Counted from the stretch's first letter, positions 14,753 through 22,045 are shown. The stretch is DNA of 25,846 nt from an uncultured Clostridia bacterium (GCA_934647305.1 CAKUFI010000038.1:1-25846), one strand, 5' to 3'. The notes: generated from the sequence alone by a model not told the origin. Numbers and translations: made by a program.

Positions 14753-15119
14753 ATCAAAGCCTCAGGATGCTTCGTGGTCTGAAAACTCGGGGTTACTGCC
14801 CCACAACCTGCTGCCGGGCAGGCAGGGCCTGCACCTACTTGCTGCCGGTCGGCCGGGCCGACACCCACTTGCTGCCGCCGGACAGTACACGAAATTGGGG
14901 ACCATAGATTAGAGTCCCCAATTTCTCCGTTTTTTCGGAATTCTCCGTGGATTAACGGTTCGCATTGCCGCCGGGCAGGCAGTGCCGACAGCCACTTGCT
15001 GCCGGTCGGCCGGGCCGACACCCACTTGCTGCCGCCAGACAGTACACGAAATTGGGGACCATAGATTAGAGTCCCCAATTTCTCCGTTTTTTCAGAATTC
15101 TCCGCGGATTGACGGTCGG
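14696..15119 (+). repeat. Element A array with a 157-bp tandem duplication
   Basis: H1-like GTCGGCCGGGCCAAC (14696-14710), then H2 (14736-14747 / 14759-14770, loop CATAAATCAAA, TC/TC mismatch), H3 remnant, H1 GCAGGC/GCCTGC (14818-14832) and H1 GTCGGC/GCCGAC with loop CGG (14849-14863). H2 follows with a perfect 12-bp stem (14891-14902 / 14914-14925, loop CATAGATTAGA). The stretch from about 14838 to 14961 recurs at 14995-15118 with only a few substitutions (second H2 at 15048-15082). It fills most of the 611-base gap before the next gene. Confidence 0.92.
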
Positions 15120-15126
15120 CAGTGCA

Positions 15127-15296
15127 AATGCACAGCGTGGGCACGGGGCGTTTTTTGCGCCGGAAAGACCATCTTTCGGAGGGAAAAGCGTTTCCCCGCA
15201 GGCTCCGCGCCCGAAAAACCTTCGATTTTTTAGCGGCGCCTGGCGATGGAGCGTGCGTCCCCGTCCGTTGGCCTGTCAAAACCTTTTTGACAAGCT
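15127..15296 (-). repeat. Element B, diverged copy in reverse orientation
   Basis: Reverse complement of the 11769-11945 layout: TTGTCAAAAAGGTTTTGACA stem, GGACGGGG...CGCC, a CTAAAAAATCGAAGG hairpin, CGGGCGCGGAGCCTGC, GGAAAGA/TCTTTCC, GGCG/CGCC and CGTGCCCACG. Compared with copy 2, GGAAAAT/ATTTTCC has become GGAAAGA/TCTTTCC, changing both arms. It lies downstream of, and in the same direction as, the XRE gene that ends at 15364. Confidence 0.82.
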
Positions 15297-15363
15297 GAAA
15301 AGGCAGTTCGATCGGGCTGTCCTTCATTATAATAATATTCTCGATCCGGACGGGTGAAAAGCG

Positions 15364-15678
15364 TCAGGCGTCTTTTTTCTTCATGACCTGTATCAGCTGC
15401 CTCAGCACGTCCTTCTGTTCGCGGGACAGCGTGCTCCAGGCGGCGAACATTTCCTGCTGCTCGGCGGTCAGCTCAACCAGCGTGCCCTCGGCGAAGAACT
15501 GGGACAGCGTGATGCCCAGCCCGGCGCAGATGCACTCGAGCGTCGCGACGGAGGGGGTGGTGCTTCGGTTGAAGATGTTCGCGACGGTGGACTGGGACAG
15601 TCCGGATTCGATGGCCAGGCGGTACTCGCTCCAGTGTCGTTCGTCCATCAGTTCCACCAGTCGAGCCCTCGTATCCAT
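15364..15678 (-). CDS. Small XRE-family helix-turn-helix regulator
   Basis: 104 aa. Residues 1-65 are an HTH_3-type domain (YRLAIESGLSQSTVANIFNR, then LECICAGLGITLSQFF). The C-terminal 35 residues (LSREQKDVLRQLIQVMKKK) form a helical tail seen in other clostridial XRE proteins. The start is ATG 15678, six bases after GGAGGG; a longer N-terminal extension has no ribosome site. A TACAAT -10 lies at 15715-15710. It is divergent from the zinc-ribbon gene, whose promoter carries a repeated 15-bp sequence that is a natural target for this protein. Confidence 0.88.
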   Translation of the reverse strand: MDTRARLVELMDERHWSEYRLAIESGLSQSTVANIFNRSTTPSVATLECICAGLGITLSQFFAEGTLVELTAEQQEMFAAWSTLSREQKDVLRQLIQVMKKKDA

Positions 15679-15751
15679 GCAGTTCCCTCCATATCCCTTC
15701 CATTCTCCTATTGTAGGGCGCGGCCTGAAAAGAAAAAAGAGGGAGCGTGTG

Positions 15752-15780
15752 TTGACAGAACCACTCAACTGAGTTATAAT
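15752..15780 (+). promoter_or_regulatory. Consensus promoter of the zinc-ribbon gene
   Basis: TTGACA (15752-15757), 17 bases, TATAAT (15775-15780), exact consensus. A second TATAAT at 15798-15803 has no -35 box and is part of the repeat described next. Confidence 0.88.
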
Positions 15781-15803
15781 TAATTACGCAACAGAGCTAT
15801 AAT
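15766..15803 (+). promoter_or_regulatory. Duplicated 15-bp sequence over the -10 region
   Basis: CAACTGAGTTATAAT (15766-15780) and CAACAGAGCTATAAT (15789-15803), 13 of 15 bases the same, 23 bp apart. One covers the -10 box and the other lies just past the start site, which suits repression by the divergent XRE protein, or alternatively a duplicated promoter piece. Confidence 0.55.
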
Positions 15804-15827
15804 GCCACAATAAGGAGGGAGAGAATC

Positions 15828-16124
15828 ATGGAGGAGCATAGCTGTACGATCTGCGGCGCGTTAATGGAAGGTCCCGATCCTTATGTGCTGTATCATTCGG
15901 AGAAGACGGACGAGGAGTCCTATGCCTGTCCGAAGTGCGCGCGTCTGCTGCGCAGGCTGATGGAGGAGGACGACGTCGCGGCCCTGAAGTGCGCGCTGGA
16001 CTACTTTGCGCGGTATGCAGATCAGATTAAAAGCATTCCAGACAAGGATCTGCTGGCCGTGCTGATGGAGATCTTCGAGGACGCCGTCAAGCTGGTGAAG
16101 CAGAAGGATCAGGCGGCCGAATAA
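15828..16124 (+). CDS. Small protein with N-terminal zinc-ribbon-like cysteines, function unknown
   Basis: 98 aa. Two cysteine pairs, C6-x2-C9 (CTIC) and a later CPKC, could bind zinc. The rest is helical and acidic or leucine-rich (LLAVLMEIFEDAVKLVKQKD). AAGGAGG lies about ten bases before ATG 15828. I do not recognise a family. The strong divergent promoter and neighbouring XRE regulator suggest a tightly controlled gene. A weak hairpin GGAGCA/TGCTCC follows the stop without a T-tract. Confidence 0.82.
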   Translation: MEEHSCTICGALMEGPDPYVLYHSEKTDEESYACPKCARLLRRLMEEDDVAALKCALDYFARYADQIKSIPDKDLLAVLMEIFEDAVKLVKQKDQAAE

Positions 16125-16245
16125 GAAGCGATAGAAGAAATGTCCCCGGAGCAAAAGTATGCTCCCCCTGTGCGAGACGGTAAAATAAAACGCCGTCAGG
16201 CAAGGCGGGAGCATTGTTTTCAGCCGGTTTGCCGACTGCGGAAGG

Positions 16246-16806
16246 CTACGGCAGCAGCGCGTTGAGCACAAGCGCGAGGGCGATCGTTGAAAACGTGCCC
16301 CACAGCAGCTCCTTCAGGGTGTGGCGCTTCAGCTTCAGCGAGCTCCAGTAGACCGGAATCAGAATCAGGTATCCCAGCGCAAACCACGGACTGAGCCGCA
16401 GCGCCAGTATGGAGAGGGGGCCGACGGTTCCCGCCGCGTGCCCGCTGCTCTTAATTCCCAGGTATTTTGTGAAAATCGCCGTCTGCAGGCCACTGCACAG
16501 ATAGCAGAGATAAACCATGTATTCCGTGTGATTGCCATGACCGATTGCGCAGCAGCACAGCCCCGCGAGGTAGCCGACAAGCGAAAAGATGACCGCCAGG
16601 CGGCGCTGCCCGGCCCGCCCCTGCGCCTTCAGCGCCGGCACGCAGAGCTGAAACGGATACGCCAGCACGGGCAGTATGGTCAGAAACAGGACGGCCCACC
16701 CGGCGTGACCCGCCGGGAAACGATTCCAGAGCAGCAGAATCATCCACAGCGCCATGATCGGCGGCGTGGTGACGACTCGAATGGCCTTGGCGGCTTTTTC
16801 ACTCAT
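16246..16806 (-). CDS. PAP2-like membrane phosphatase family protein
   Basis: 186 aa with about five or six hydrophobic segments. The PAP2 landmarks are partly kept: SSGHAAG (S121, G122, H123) for the PSGH motif and SSLKLKRHTLKE (H162) for the last motif. The first KxxxxxxRP motif is not clear. Family members dephosphorylate lipid pyrophosphates or phosphatidate at the membrane face. ATG 16806 has AAGGA about 11 bases upstream and its own promoter. It could be a PAP2 relative that has lost activity. Confidence 0.7.
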   Translation of the reverse strand: MSEKAAKAIRVVTTPPIMALWMILLLWNRFPAGHAGWAVLFLTILPVLAYPFQLCVPALKAQGRAGQRRLAVIFSLVGYLAGLCCCAIGHGNHTEYMVYLCYLCSGLQTAIFTKYLGIKSSGHAAGTVGPLSILALRLSPWFALGYLILIPVYWSSLKLKRHTLKELLWGTFSTIALALVLNALLP

Positions 16807-16857
16807 GTCGGTTCAGTTCCTTTCCGGCAGGCGCGACTGCGCTTTGCCTCTCTCTGC

Positions 16858-16886
16858 ATTATAAGGGAGAGGCGTTTGCGAGGCAA
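16858..16886 (-). promoter_or_regulatory. Promoter of the PAP2-like gene
   Basis: On the - strand TTGCCT (16886-16881), 17 bases, TATAAT (16863-16858). Confidence 0.78.
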
Positions 16887-16973
16887 GCCCCGCTTGTTGG
16901 GCAATTTCCGTAAACTGCTCAAAAATCAGTAGAAAACTGAAAACTGTCGCCCTCAACCGCCCGGCTCAGGGCT

Positions 16974-17477
16974 TTACGCCTCTTCCGCGCCGCGCAGATA
17001 CATGCTGTCCAGCAGGCGCGTGCCCGCGGCGGTGCGGAACACGCGTTCTCGGAAGCTCCTGATCGCTGACGGCGTGCATCCGCCCTCGTCCGCGTTGACC
17101 AGGAAATCCGCCTCCAGCAGGATCTGGTGATCGAAGCCGTCGACGTTCGTATAAGTGTGATGGTGCGAAACCAGCCACGAAATGCGCTCTATATCGGCTG
17201 AGCTGACGGGCAGGCCGTCGAAAAACGCGCCAACCAGCGGCGGGCTTTCCAGCTCCTGGTTTCTTCCGCTGGCGCTGCCATACTTTTCCCGGCAAAGCGG
17301 GCAGGCAATGTCGTGCACGACCGCCGCCAACTCAAGCACCTCCTGCGTATGTGCGTCCAGCCCTTCCTGCGCTCCGATGGTCCTTGCGAACGCCCAGACC
17401 TTCAGGAAGTGGTTGATATCGTGCAGATTCCCTTTGTAAAAGTCAATCATTTTCTGGATTGCGGATGTGACGATCAT
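16974..17477 (-). CDS. HD-domain metal-dependent phosphohydrolase
   Basis: 167 aa. HD superfamily hydrolase, likely acting on a nucleotide or similar phosphate. Metal ligands fit the H...HD...H...D pattern: H23 (INHF), H55-D56 (VVHDIACP), H105-H107 (SHHHTYT) and D124 (LEADFLVN). AAGGAGG lies eight bases before ATG 17477; the frame stays open upstream but has no other ribosome site. Relatives are often annotated as HD-domain proteins of unknown substrate. It has its own promoter. Confidence 0.9.
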   Translation of the reverse strand: MIVTSAIQKMIDFYKGNLHDINHFLKVWAFARTIGAQEGLDAHTQEVLELAAVVHDIACPLCREKYGSASGRNQELESPPLVGAFFDGLPVSSADIERISWLVSHHHTYTNVDGFDHQILLEADFLVNADEGGCTPSAIRSFRERVFRTAAGTRLLDSMYLRGAEEA

Positions 17478-17535
17478 ATGTTTTCCTCCTTCAGCCATCC
17501 CGTTCGGCGGGTTCGCCCTATCGGGGTATAATACA

Positions 17536-17564
17536 ATGATACCACATCCAAACGGGAGAAACAA
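17536..17564 (-). promoter_or_regulatory. Promoter of the HD-domain gene
   Basis: On the - strand TTGTTT (17564-17559), 17 bases, TATCAT (17541-17536), preceded by TGG (extended -10). Confidence 0.65.
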
Positions 17565-17617
17565 TCACAAAATCAATGAGCGCAATCGGGCCGGGCGGCA
17601 GCGCGGTAAACAGCCTA

Positions 17618-17646
17618 TTGACAGGCGGGGCGGATTGAAGTATAAT
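17618..17646 (+). promoter_or_regulatory. Consensus promoter of the second GNAT gene
   Basis: TTGACA (17618-17623), 17 bases, TATAAT (17641-17646), exact consensus. Confidence 0.9.
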
Positions 17647-17647
17647 A

Positions 17648-17677
17648 ATCATTACGCACCGATTGATGCGTAATGAT
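17648..17677 (+). promoter_or_regulatory. Perfect inverted-repeat operator over the start site
   Basis: ATCATTACGCA (17648-17658) and TGCGTAATGAT (17667-17677) are an exact 11-bp inverted repeat with an 8-bp spacer. It starts one base after the -10 box, where a dimeric repressor of TetR or MarR type would block transcription. No such regulator is in the window. The half-site core ATTACGCA also occurs at 15783-15790 beside the zinc-ribbon promoter. Confidence 0.8.
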
Positions 17678-17708
17678 TGATGCACTTCTAGGCAGAGAGG
17701 AAACGGCG

Positions 17709-18233
17709 ATGGTCATCAGGCAGCTGGAAAAGGCGGCGTACGCGGGCAGGAGGTTCACCGCGCGGTATCAGACGAACGGGTATTACGACGTGTGTGCGTC
17801 CGAATCCGGCTTTCAGCTGCGCTATGCGCGATTCGACGCGCCGGTTGAAAAGTCCTTTGACGACGCGATGTTCGGCGAATGGCTGGAGAAGCCGGTCGCG
17901 TTCGGCGCGTTCGAGGGCGGCGAGCTGCTCGGGTTCGTCGAGGGCTCGCCCGAAACCTGGAACAACCGGTTCAGGATCAGCAATATCTGCGTGTTTGACC
18001 CGGCCAGGCGGCAGGGCAGCGTCGGCACGGCGCTGATGCAGGCCATCGAGCGGGCGGCGGAGGCCTCCGGGGCGCGGATGATCGTGCTGGAAACGCAGAC
18101 CTGCAACGAAAACGCGATCGCGTTTTACCGCAGGAATGGCTTTGCGCTCATCGGCCTTGACCTGTACGCTTACTCCAACACAGATCCGGAGCGGCGCGAG
18201 GTGCGGCTCGAAATGGGCAAAAAGCTGAAGTAA
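17709..18233 (+). CDS. GNAT-family N-acetyltransferase
   Basis: 174 aa. Visible GNAT core: LGFVEGSPETWNNRFRISNICV, the acetyl-CoA loop DPARRQGSVGTALM and the motif-B end NENAIAFYRRNGFALIGLD. The loop reads RRQGSVG rather than the usual RGxGIG. The start is ATG 17709, eight bases after GAGAGG; an upstream ATG in frame has no ribosome site. The long N-terminal part resembles streptothricin-type or related acetyltransferases, but no substrate can be assigned. Strong promoter plus perfect operator imply inducible expression. It is followed by a membrane-protein gene after 38 bases. Confidence 0.88.
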   Translation: MVIRQLEKAAYAGRRFTARYQTNGYYDVCASESGFQLRYARFDAPVEKSFDDAMFGEWLEKPVAFGAFEGGELLGFVEGSPETWNNRFRISNICVFDPARRQGSVGTALMQAIERAAEASGARMIVLETQTCNENAIAFYRRNGFALIGLDLYAYSNTDPERREVRLEMGKKLK

Positions 18234-18271
18234 GGGCACCCCTTCAGGCTTCGGGAAAGGAAGACTTTGAG

Positions 18272-18772
18272 ATGAGGAAAGCGCGCAGGCTGCTTCGCCC
18301 GGTTCCGCTGCTCGCCGCGGGGCTTGTGCTCGGCATGGCGGCGCGGCTGTTCGATTTTTACTGCCAGATGCTCGGCGAGGTCTTCTCGCAGGCGGCGGTC
18401 TGGATCCTGCTGGGCACGCTGATCGCCATTTACAGCCCCACGAAGAGGGCCGCGATGCGCAATATCCTGCCGTTTTGCCTGGGCATGCTGCTCACCTATT
18501 ACGCGACGGCCATGCTCACGCATGGGGTGTACAACTGGTCGTTTATCCTTGGCTGGACGGCGTTCGCCTTCCTGTCGCCGGTCATGGCGTATTTTGCGTG
18601 GATAGCGAAGGGGCGCGGCGCGCCTGCGAAGCTCATCGGCGCGGGGATTGCGCTCGTTTCGATCCTGTCCAGCATCGTGCTCTTTGACCGGCTGAGGATA
18701 TACGACCTTGCGATCGACGGCCTGCTGATCTACTTCCTCTTTTTCAGGAGGGTTGAGCGGCGCGGCGACTAA
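18272..18772 (+). CDS. Uncharacterised membrane protein
   Basis: 166 aa with about five hydrophobic segments (for example VPLLAAGLVLGMAARLF, FILGWTAFAFLSPVMAYFAW and LIGAGIALVSILSSIVLF). The motif NILPFCLGMLLTYYATAML looks conserved-like, but I cannot name the family. GGAAAGGAAG lies about eight bases before the ATG. Likely co-transcribed with the GNAT gene upstream and the deaminase remnant 22 bases downstream. Confidence 0.82.
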   Translation: MRKARRLLRPVPLLAAGLVLGMAARLFDFYCQMLGEVFSQAAVWILLGTLIAIYSPTKRAAMRNILPFCLGMLLTYYATAMLTHGVYNWSFILGWTAFAFLSPVMAYFAWIAKGRGAPAKLIGAGIALVSILSSIVLFDRLRIYDLAIDGLLIYFLFFRRVERRGD

Positions 18773-18794
18773 TACGGCAATTCAGGAGGCGGTT

Positions 18795-19249
18795 ATGGAC
18801 ATTTGGGAAAGGCTTTATCAGGCGGCTCAAAGGGAGTATCACCCGGAGGAGGTGTCGCCCTTTGTTATGCGAACCATGTCGTGTGCGCGCTGGAGAGCGA
18901 GGATGGAAGCATCTATACGGGGTCTTGCATCGAGGCCTGCAGCGGCGTGATGAACCTGTGTGCGGAGCGCGTGGCGGCGCTGAACATGTACATAAGCAGC
19001 GGCCAGACGAAGATCAGGCGCCTGATCGCCTTCCGGGACAGGGCGCCGTATGGCGGCGGAAGCGGTATGCCCTGCGGCGCGTGTCGCGAGTTTCTGTATC
19101 AGCTGAACGAGCGGAACGAAGACATGGAGATCATGGTGGACTATGAAACCCGGCAGACCGTGACGCTTCGGGAGCTGACTCCGGGCTGGTGGGGCAAGGA
19201 GCGCTATCAGAAGCAGCGGGAAGCGGCGGAACGGGAGGAACAGGCATGA
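18795..19249 (+). pseudogene. Cytidine deaminase with a one-base frameshift
   Basis: The N-terminus MDIWERLYQAAQREYHPEEV with SPFV starts at ATG 18795 after AGGAGG. At about 18861-18868 the frame shifts and the enzyme continues in another frame as YANHVVCALESEDGSIYTG. Adding one T in tttgttatg would restore PFVYANHVV. The rest is complete: catalytic and zinc-binding CAERVA and PCGACRE, as expected of cytidine deaminases (cytidine to uridine, pyrimidine salvage). It ends in WWGKERYQ and a charged tail. Either a recent inactivation or a sequencing or assembly error. The stop overlaps the next start (ATGA). Confidence 0.88.
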
Positions 19250-19388
19250 ACGCGATCGGAGACTTTCTGCGCTCGGCGGCGCCCTGGGCGGCGGCGATAC
19301 GGGCCTGGGCCTTTCGCTGGGCATGCTGATCGGCCTGGCGATCGGGACGGGCCTTCCGAAAAGGGCGAAGGACGAAGAGCGGGGATGA
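19246..19388 (+). pseudogene. Remnant of a small glycine-rich membrane protein gene
   Basis: ATG 19246 opens MNAIGDFLRSAAPW and soon ends (TGC TGA near 19326) as a 27-residue peptide. In another frame from about 19287 the DNA encodes GGGDTGLGLSLGMLIGLAIG, then TGLPKRAKDEERG and a stop at 19388. That is a glycine-zipper membrane segment with a charged tail. It looks like the two ends of one small membrane protein joined by an internal deletion or frameshift. No family named. It is the second broken frame within 450 bases. Confidence 0.55.
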
Positions 19389-19394
19389 GGGGCA

Positions 19395-20153
19395 ATGGAT
19401 ACGCTGAAGCGGGTTACGGAGGCGTTTGCGGCGCGGAGCAGGGAGATTCTGGGCGGCCGGTTGGTGGGCGTTTACCTGCACGGCTCGGCGGCGATGGGCT
19501 GCTTTAACGAGCAAAAGAGCGATATCGACCTGCTGACCGTGGTAAAGGACGCGGTTCCCGAGGAGGTCAGGCTGCGCTATATGGAGATGGTTGTGGAACT
19601 GAACGCCCTTGCGCCCCCGAAGGGAATTGAATTCAGCATGCTCAGAAGGGCCGTGTGCAGGCCGTTTGTCTACCCGACGCCGTTCGAGGCACACTTTTCG
19701 GTCATGCATCTGCCGCGGTACAGGCAAGATCCGCGCGGCTACGTTTCGAAGATGCAGGGTACGGACAGGGACCTGGCGGCGCACGTCATGATACTCAACC
19801 ACAGGGGGATCTGCCTCTGGGGCGAGGAAATCCATGACGTGTTTGGCGAAGTGGACGGGCAGGCCTACCTGGACAGCATCTGGCGCGATGTGGAGCGCGC
19901 CGAGGAGGACATCCTTGAATCGCCCGTGTACACGGCGCTCAATCTGTGCAGGGTTCTGGCGTACAAAAAGGAGCGGCTGATCCAGTCGAAGCGGGAGGGC
20001 GGCGAGTGGGGGCTTGCGCACCTGCCGGAACGGTATGGCGGGTTGATACGGCGCGCTCTCGACGACTACTCCTCCGGCAGAGAAATGAAGCTGGACGAGA
20101 CGGAGGCGGACGAATACGCGAGGTACATGCTGCGCGCCATACAGGCCTGCTGA
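19395..20153 (+). CDS. Aminoglycoside nucleotidyltransferase-like protein (ANT(9)/ANT(3'') type, AadA family)
   Basis: 252 aa, close to the length of AadA and Spc enzymes, which adenylylate spectinomycin or streptomycin. The nucleotidyltransferase motif is complete: LHGSAAMGCF (G30, S31) then SDIDLL (D43, D45). The C-terminal helical domain (ESPVYTALNLCRVLAYKKE, then SKREGGEWGLAHLP) matches the adenylyltransferase C-terminal domain. Many environmental relatives are not proven resistance enzymes, so drug specificity is open. GAGGGG lies just before ATG 19395. It is the last gene of the 17709-20153 run and is followed by a hairpin terminator. Confidence 0.85.
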   Translation: MDTLKRVTEAFAARSREILGGRLVGVYLHGSAAMGCFNEQKSDIDLLTVVKDAVPEEVRLRYMEMVVELNALAPPKGIEFSMLRRAVCRPFVYPTPFEAHFSVMHLPRYRQDPRGYVSKMQGTDRDLAAHVMILNHRGICLWGEEIHDVFGEVDGQAYLDSIWRDVERAEEDILESPVYTALNLCRVLAYKKERLIQSKREGGEWGLAHLPERYGGLIRRALDDYSSGREMKLDETEADEYARYMLRAIQAC

Positions 20154-20218
20154 ACCGGCACAGAGGTCGCGATGAAATACACGGGAAGCCGGATTCCTTT
20201 GACATTCCGCTATGTGCG

Positions 20219-20261
20219 CGGCCCGCTCGAGCCCCCTGGGGCAGGCGGGCCGTCCGCTTTT
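20219..20261 (+). terminator. Hairpin terminator after the nucleotidyltransferase gene
   Basis: CGGCCCGC (20219-20226) pairs with GCGGGCCG (20245-20252), with an inner GCCCC/GGGGC stem. A short TTTT follows at 20258. It lies 65 bases after the stop. Confidence 0.65.
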
Positions 20262-20653
20262 ACGTCCCGGAGCATCCTCAAGGCGAGGCGGCTTGACAAG
20301 GTGAATTTCTGCCGGGCGGCGCGCGAACGGGCCGAAAATTCCCTGATTTTTCTCTGAATGCACCCTGTTTCCCGAGCTACCGCGCGGTTCATTCTTTAGA
20401 CACTTGCGTAAACGGGCGGCATGTGGTATGATAAGGATACGAGTCCCTCGCGGCCAGGGATATATCTGAAAAAATCCCAGAGACTCCATCTCGGCGCCTT
20501 TTCCGCTGTTTCTGCGTCGGAAAACCTCGATTTAGCTCTGCTGAAGCCTGGGCTTTCCTTCCTGAACTGGCGAAAAATAACGCTTGAGCTGCTGCCTCTT
20601 CCCTTTTCAGACACGCCCCGGTGCGGAGCAGAGGACCGGAAAGGAGCGACACC
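20262..20653 (+). promoter_or_regulatory. Gene-free region with promoter and a long leader before the secreted protein
   Basis: TTGCGT (20404-20409), 17 bases, TATGAT (20427-20432), preceded by TGG, forms a promoter. Transcription would start near 20439, giving a 5' leader of about 215 bases. I see a short stem TCCCT/AGGGA near 20447-20463 but no riboswitch or T-box that I recognise. No gene is supported between 20154 and 20653. Confidence 0.6.
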
Positions 20654-22045
20654 ATGAAGAAATTTCTCTCGATTCTACTGACGCTTTGCCTGCTGCTGGC
20701 CCCGATGGGCGCGCTGGCTGAGAGCGGCGCGACGCAGCTGACCATCGACATGATCGAGCTGACCATCGGCGACAACGACCCGATCGAGCTGGATCTGAGC
20801 CTGCTGCTGACGCTGCTGAACGGTGATGCGGGCCAGTCCCTCTCCCTGGCCGTGAACGACGCGGAGGGCAACCCCATCCTTGCGGGCGGCCTCTCCGTCG
20901 CGGAGGACGGCCTGACCGGCGTGATCAACGGCATGAGCAACGCCTATCGCATCTCCCCCGAGGCGCTCCAGGAAGCGCTCGCCTCCCTCGAGGAGGAGCT
21001 GGGCATGCCGGTCGAGGACGCGCTCAACCAGGCGACCGCCTCCGGCCAGGCGCTGATCGACGCGCTGACTCCCTCCCTGGAGAACCTTTCCCAGGTAATC
21101 AGCGAGGTGATTTCTGAGGCGGAGGTCACCCAGGGCCCGGTCGAAAAGGTCTCGGTGCTGGACAAGGAGTATGAGCTCCAGCGCGCCGATATGACCCTGA
21201 CCACCGAGCAGTTCAGCCGCATCACCGCCGCCTTCCAGCAGATGCTGACCGACCTGCAGGCCGCCGCGCCCGATCAGGCGGACATGGACGTGGACGTTTC
21301 CGACCTCGAGGGTCTGGAAACCAGCCTGGACGCGTGCATGTGGGCCAACGATGACCTGTCCGTCGCCCGCGGCGAGTTCGACCTGAACCTGACCAAAGAC
21401 GGCGAGACGATCACCCTGCCCCTGGTGCTCGAGCTGGTGGACAATCCTGAGGACGGCACGAACGCCGAGCTGAGCCTGGCTCAGACCACCGACGACGGCG
21501 AGGCGGTCTATGCCTCCCTCAGCTACAGCTCCGTCGAGGTGGACGGCGCTTCCTCCACGGCCGTGATGCTCAGCGCCTACTCCCTTGACAACCAGGAGAA
21601 CGAGGATCAGCTCTTCGTCAGCCTGCACGCCGATACCACCGCCGAGGGCGAAACCAGCTACATGCTCACCTTCAACGGCGGCGACAACGACGACCAGTTC
21701 GAGTCCGGCGTGTACTACAGCTTTGCGAACACCGAGGATGAGTACGGCAAGAATCACGACGCATACATGAACCTCTGGCTGACCACCATCGAGGACGGCG
21801 CCACCACCGCCAAGTACGAGATCGACTTCATGCTCAACCTGGCGAACAGAGCGTACGAAACCGACGGCACGCTTGCCCTCTCACTCCCCGTCGTCGATCT
21901 CGATCAGATGACCGACGAACAGGCCGAACAGGCCCAGAACGAGATTTCCGCCGTGTTGCAGAACGCCATGCTCGCCCTCATGAACGACACCGGCGTGCAG
22001 CAGCTCATTTCCCTGTTCACCGCGCCCGCCGAAACGGACGCGTAA
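20654..22045 (+). CDS. Secreted acidic protein of unknown function
   Basis: 463 aa with a signal peptide of about 22 residues (MKKFLSILLTLCLLLAPMGA, LA) and no lipobox. The mature protein is acidic, nearly free of cysteine and rich in beta-type stretches such as LSLAVNDAEGNPILAGGLSV, SLAQTTDDGEAVYASLSYSS and LFVSLHADTTAEGETSYMLT. A helical stretch lies around residues 95-200. The alternating-strand pattern suggests an extended beta fold like LolA or periplasmic-chaperone-type proteins, but I do not recognise a family. ATG 20654 lies seven bases after AAAGGAG. It has its own promoter and a strong terminator; the convergent neighbour is the importer operon. Confidence 0.85.
   Translation: MKKFLSILLTLCLLLAPMGALAESGATQLTIDMIELTIGDNDPIELDLSLLLTLLNGDAGQSLSLAVNDAEGNPILAGGLSVAEDGLTGVINGMSNAYRISPEALQEALASLEEELGMPVEDALNQATASGQALIDALTPSLENLSQVISEVISEAEVTQGPVEKVSVLDKEYELQRADMTLTTEQFSRITAAFQQMLTDLQAAAPDQADMDVDVSDLEGLETSLDACMWANDDLSVARGEFDLNLTKDGETITLPLVLELVDNPEDGTNAELSLAQTTDDGEAVYASLSYSSVEVDGASSTAVMLSAYSLDNQENEDQLFVSLHADTTAEGETSYMLTFNGGDNDDQFESGVYYSFANTEDEYGKNHDAYMNLWLTTIEDGATTAKYEIDFMLNLANRAYETDGTLALSLPVVDLDQMTDEQAEQAQNEISAVLQNAMLALMNDTGVQQLISLFTAPAETDA

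Noticed and set aside
20421..20657. A 78-residue open frame in the leader of the secreted-protein gene
   Set aside because: Its ATG lies within the predicted -10 region, upstream of the start site, with no ribosome site.
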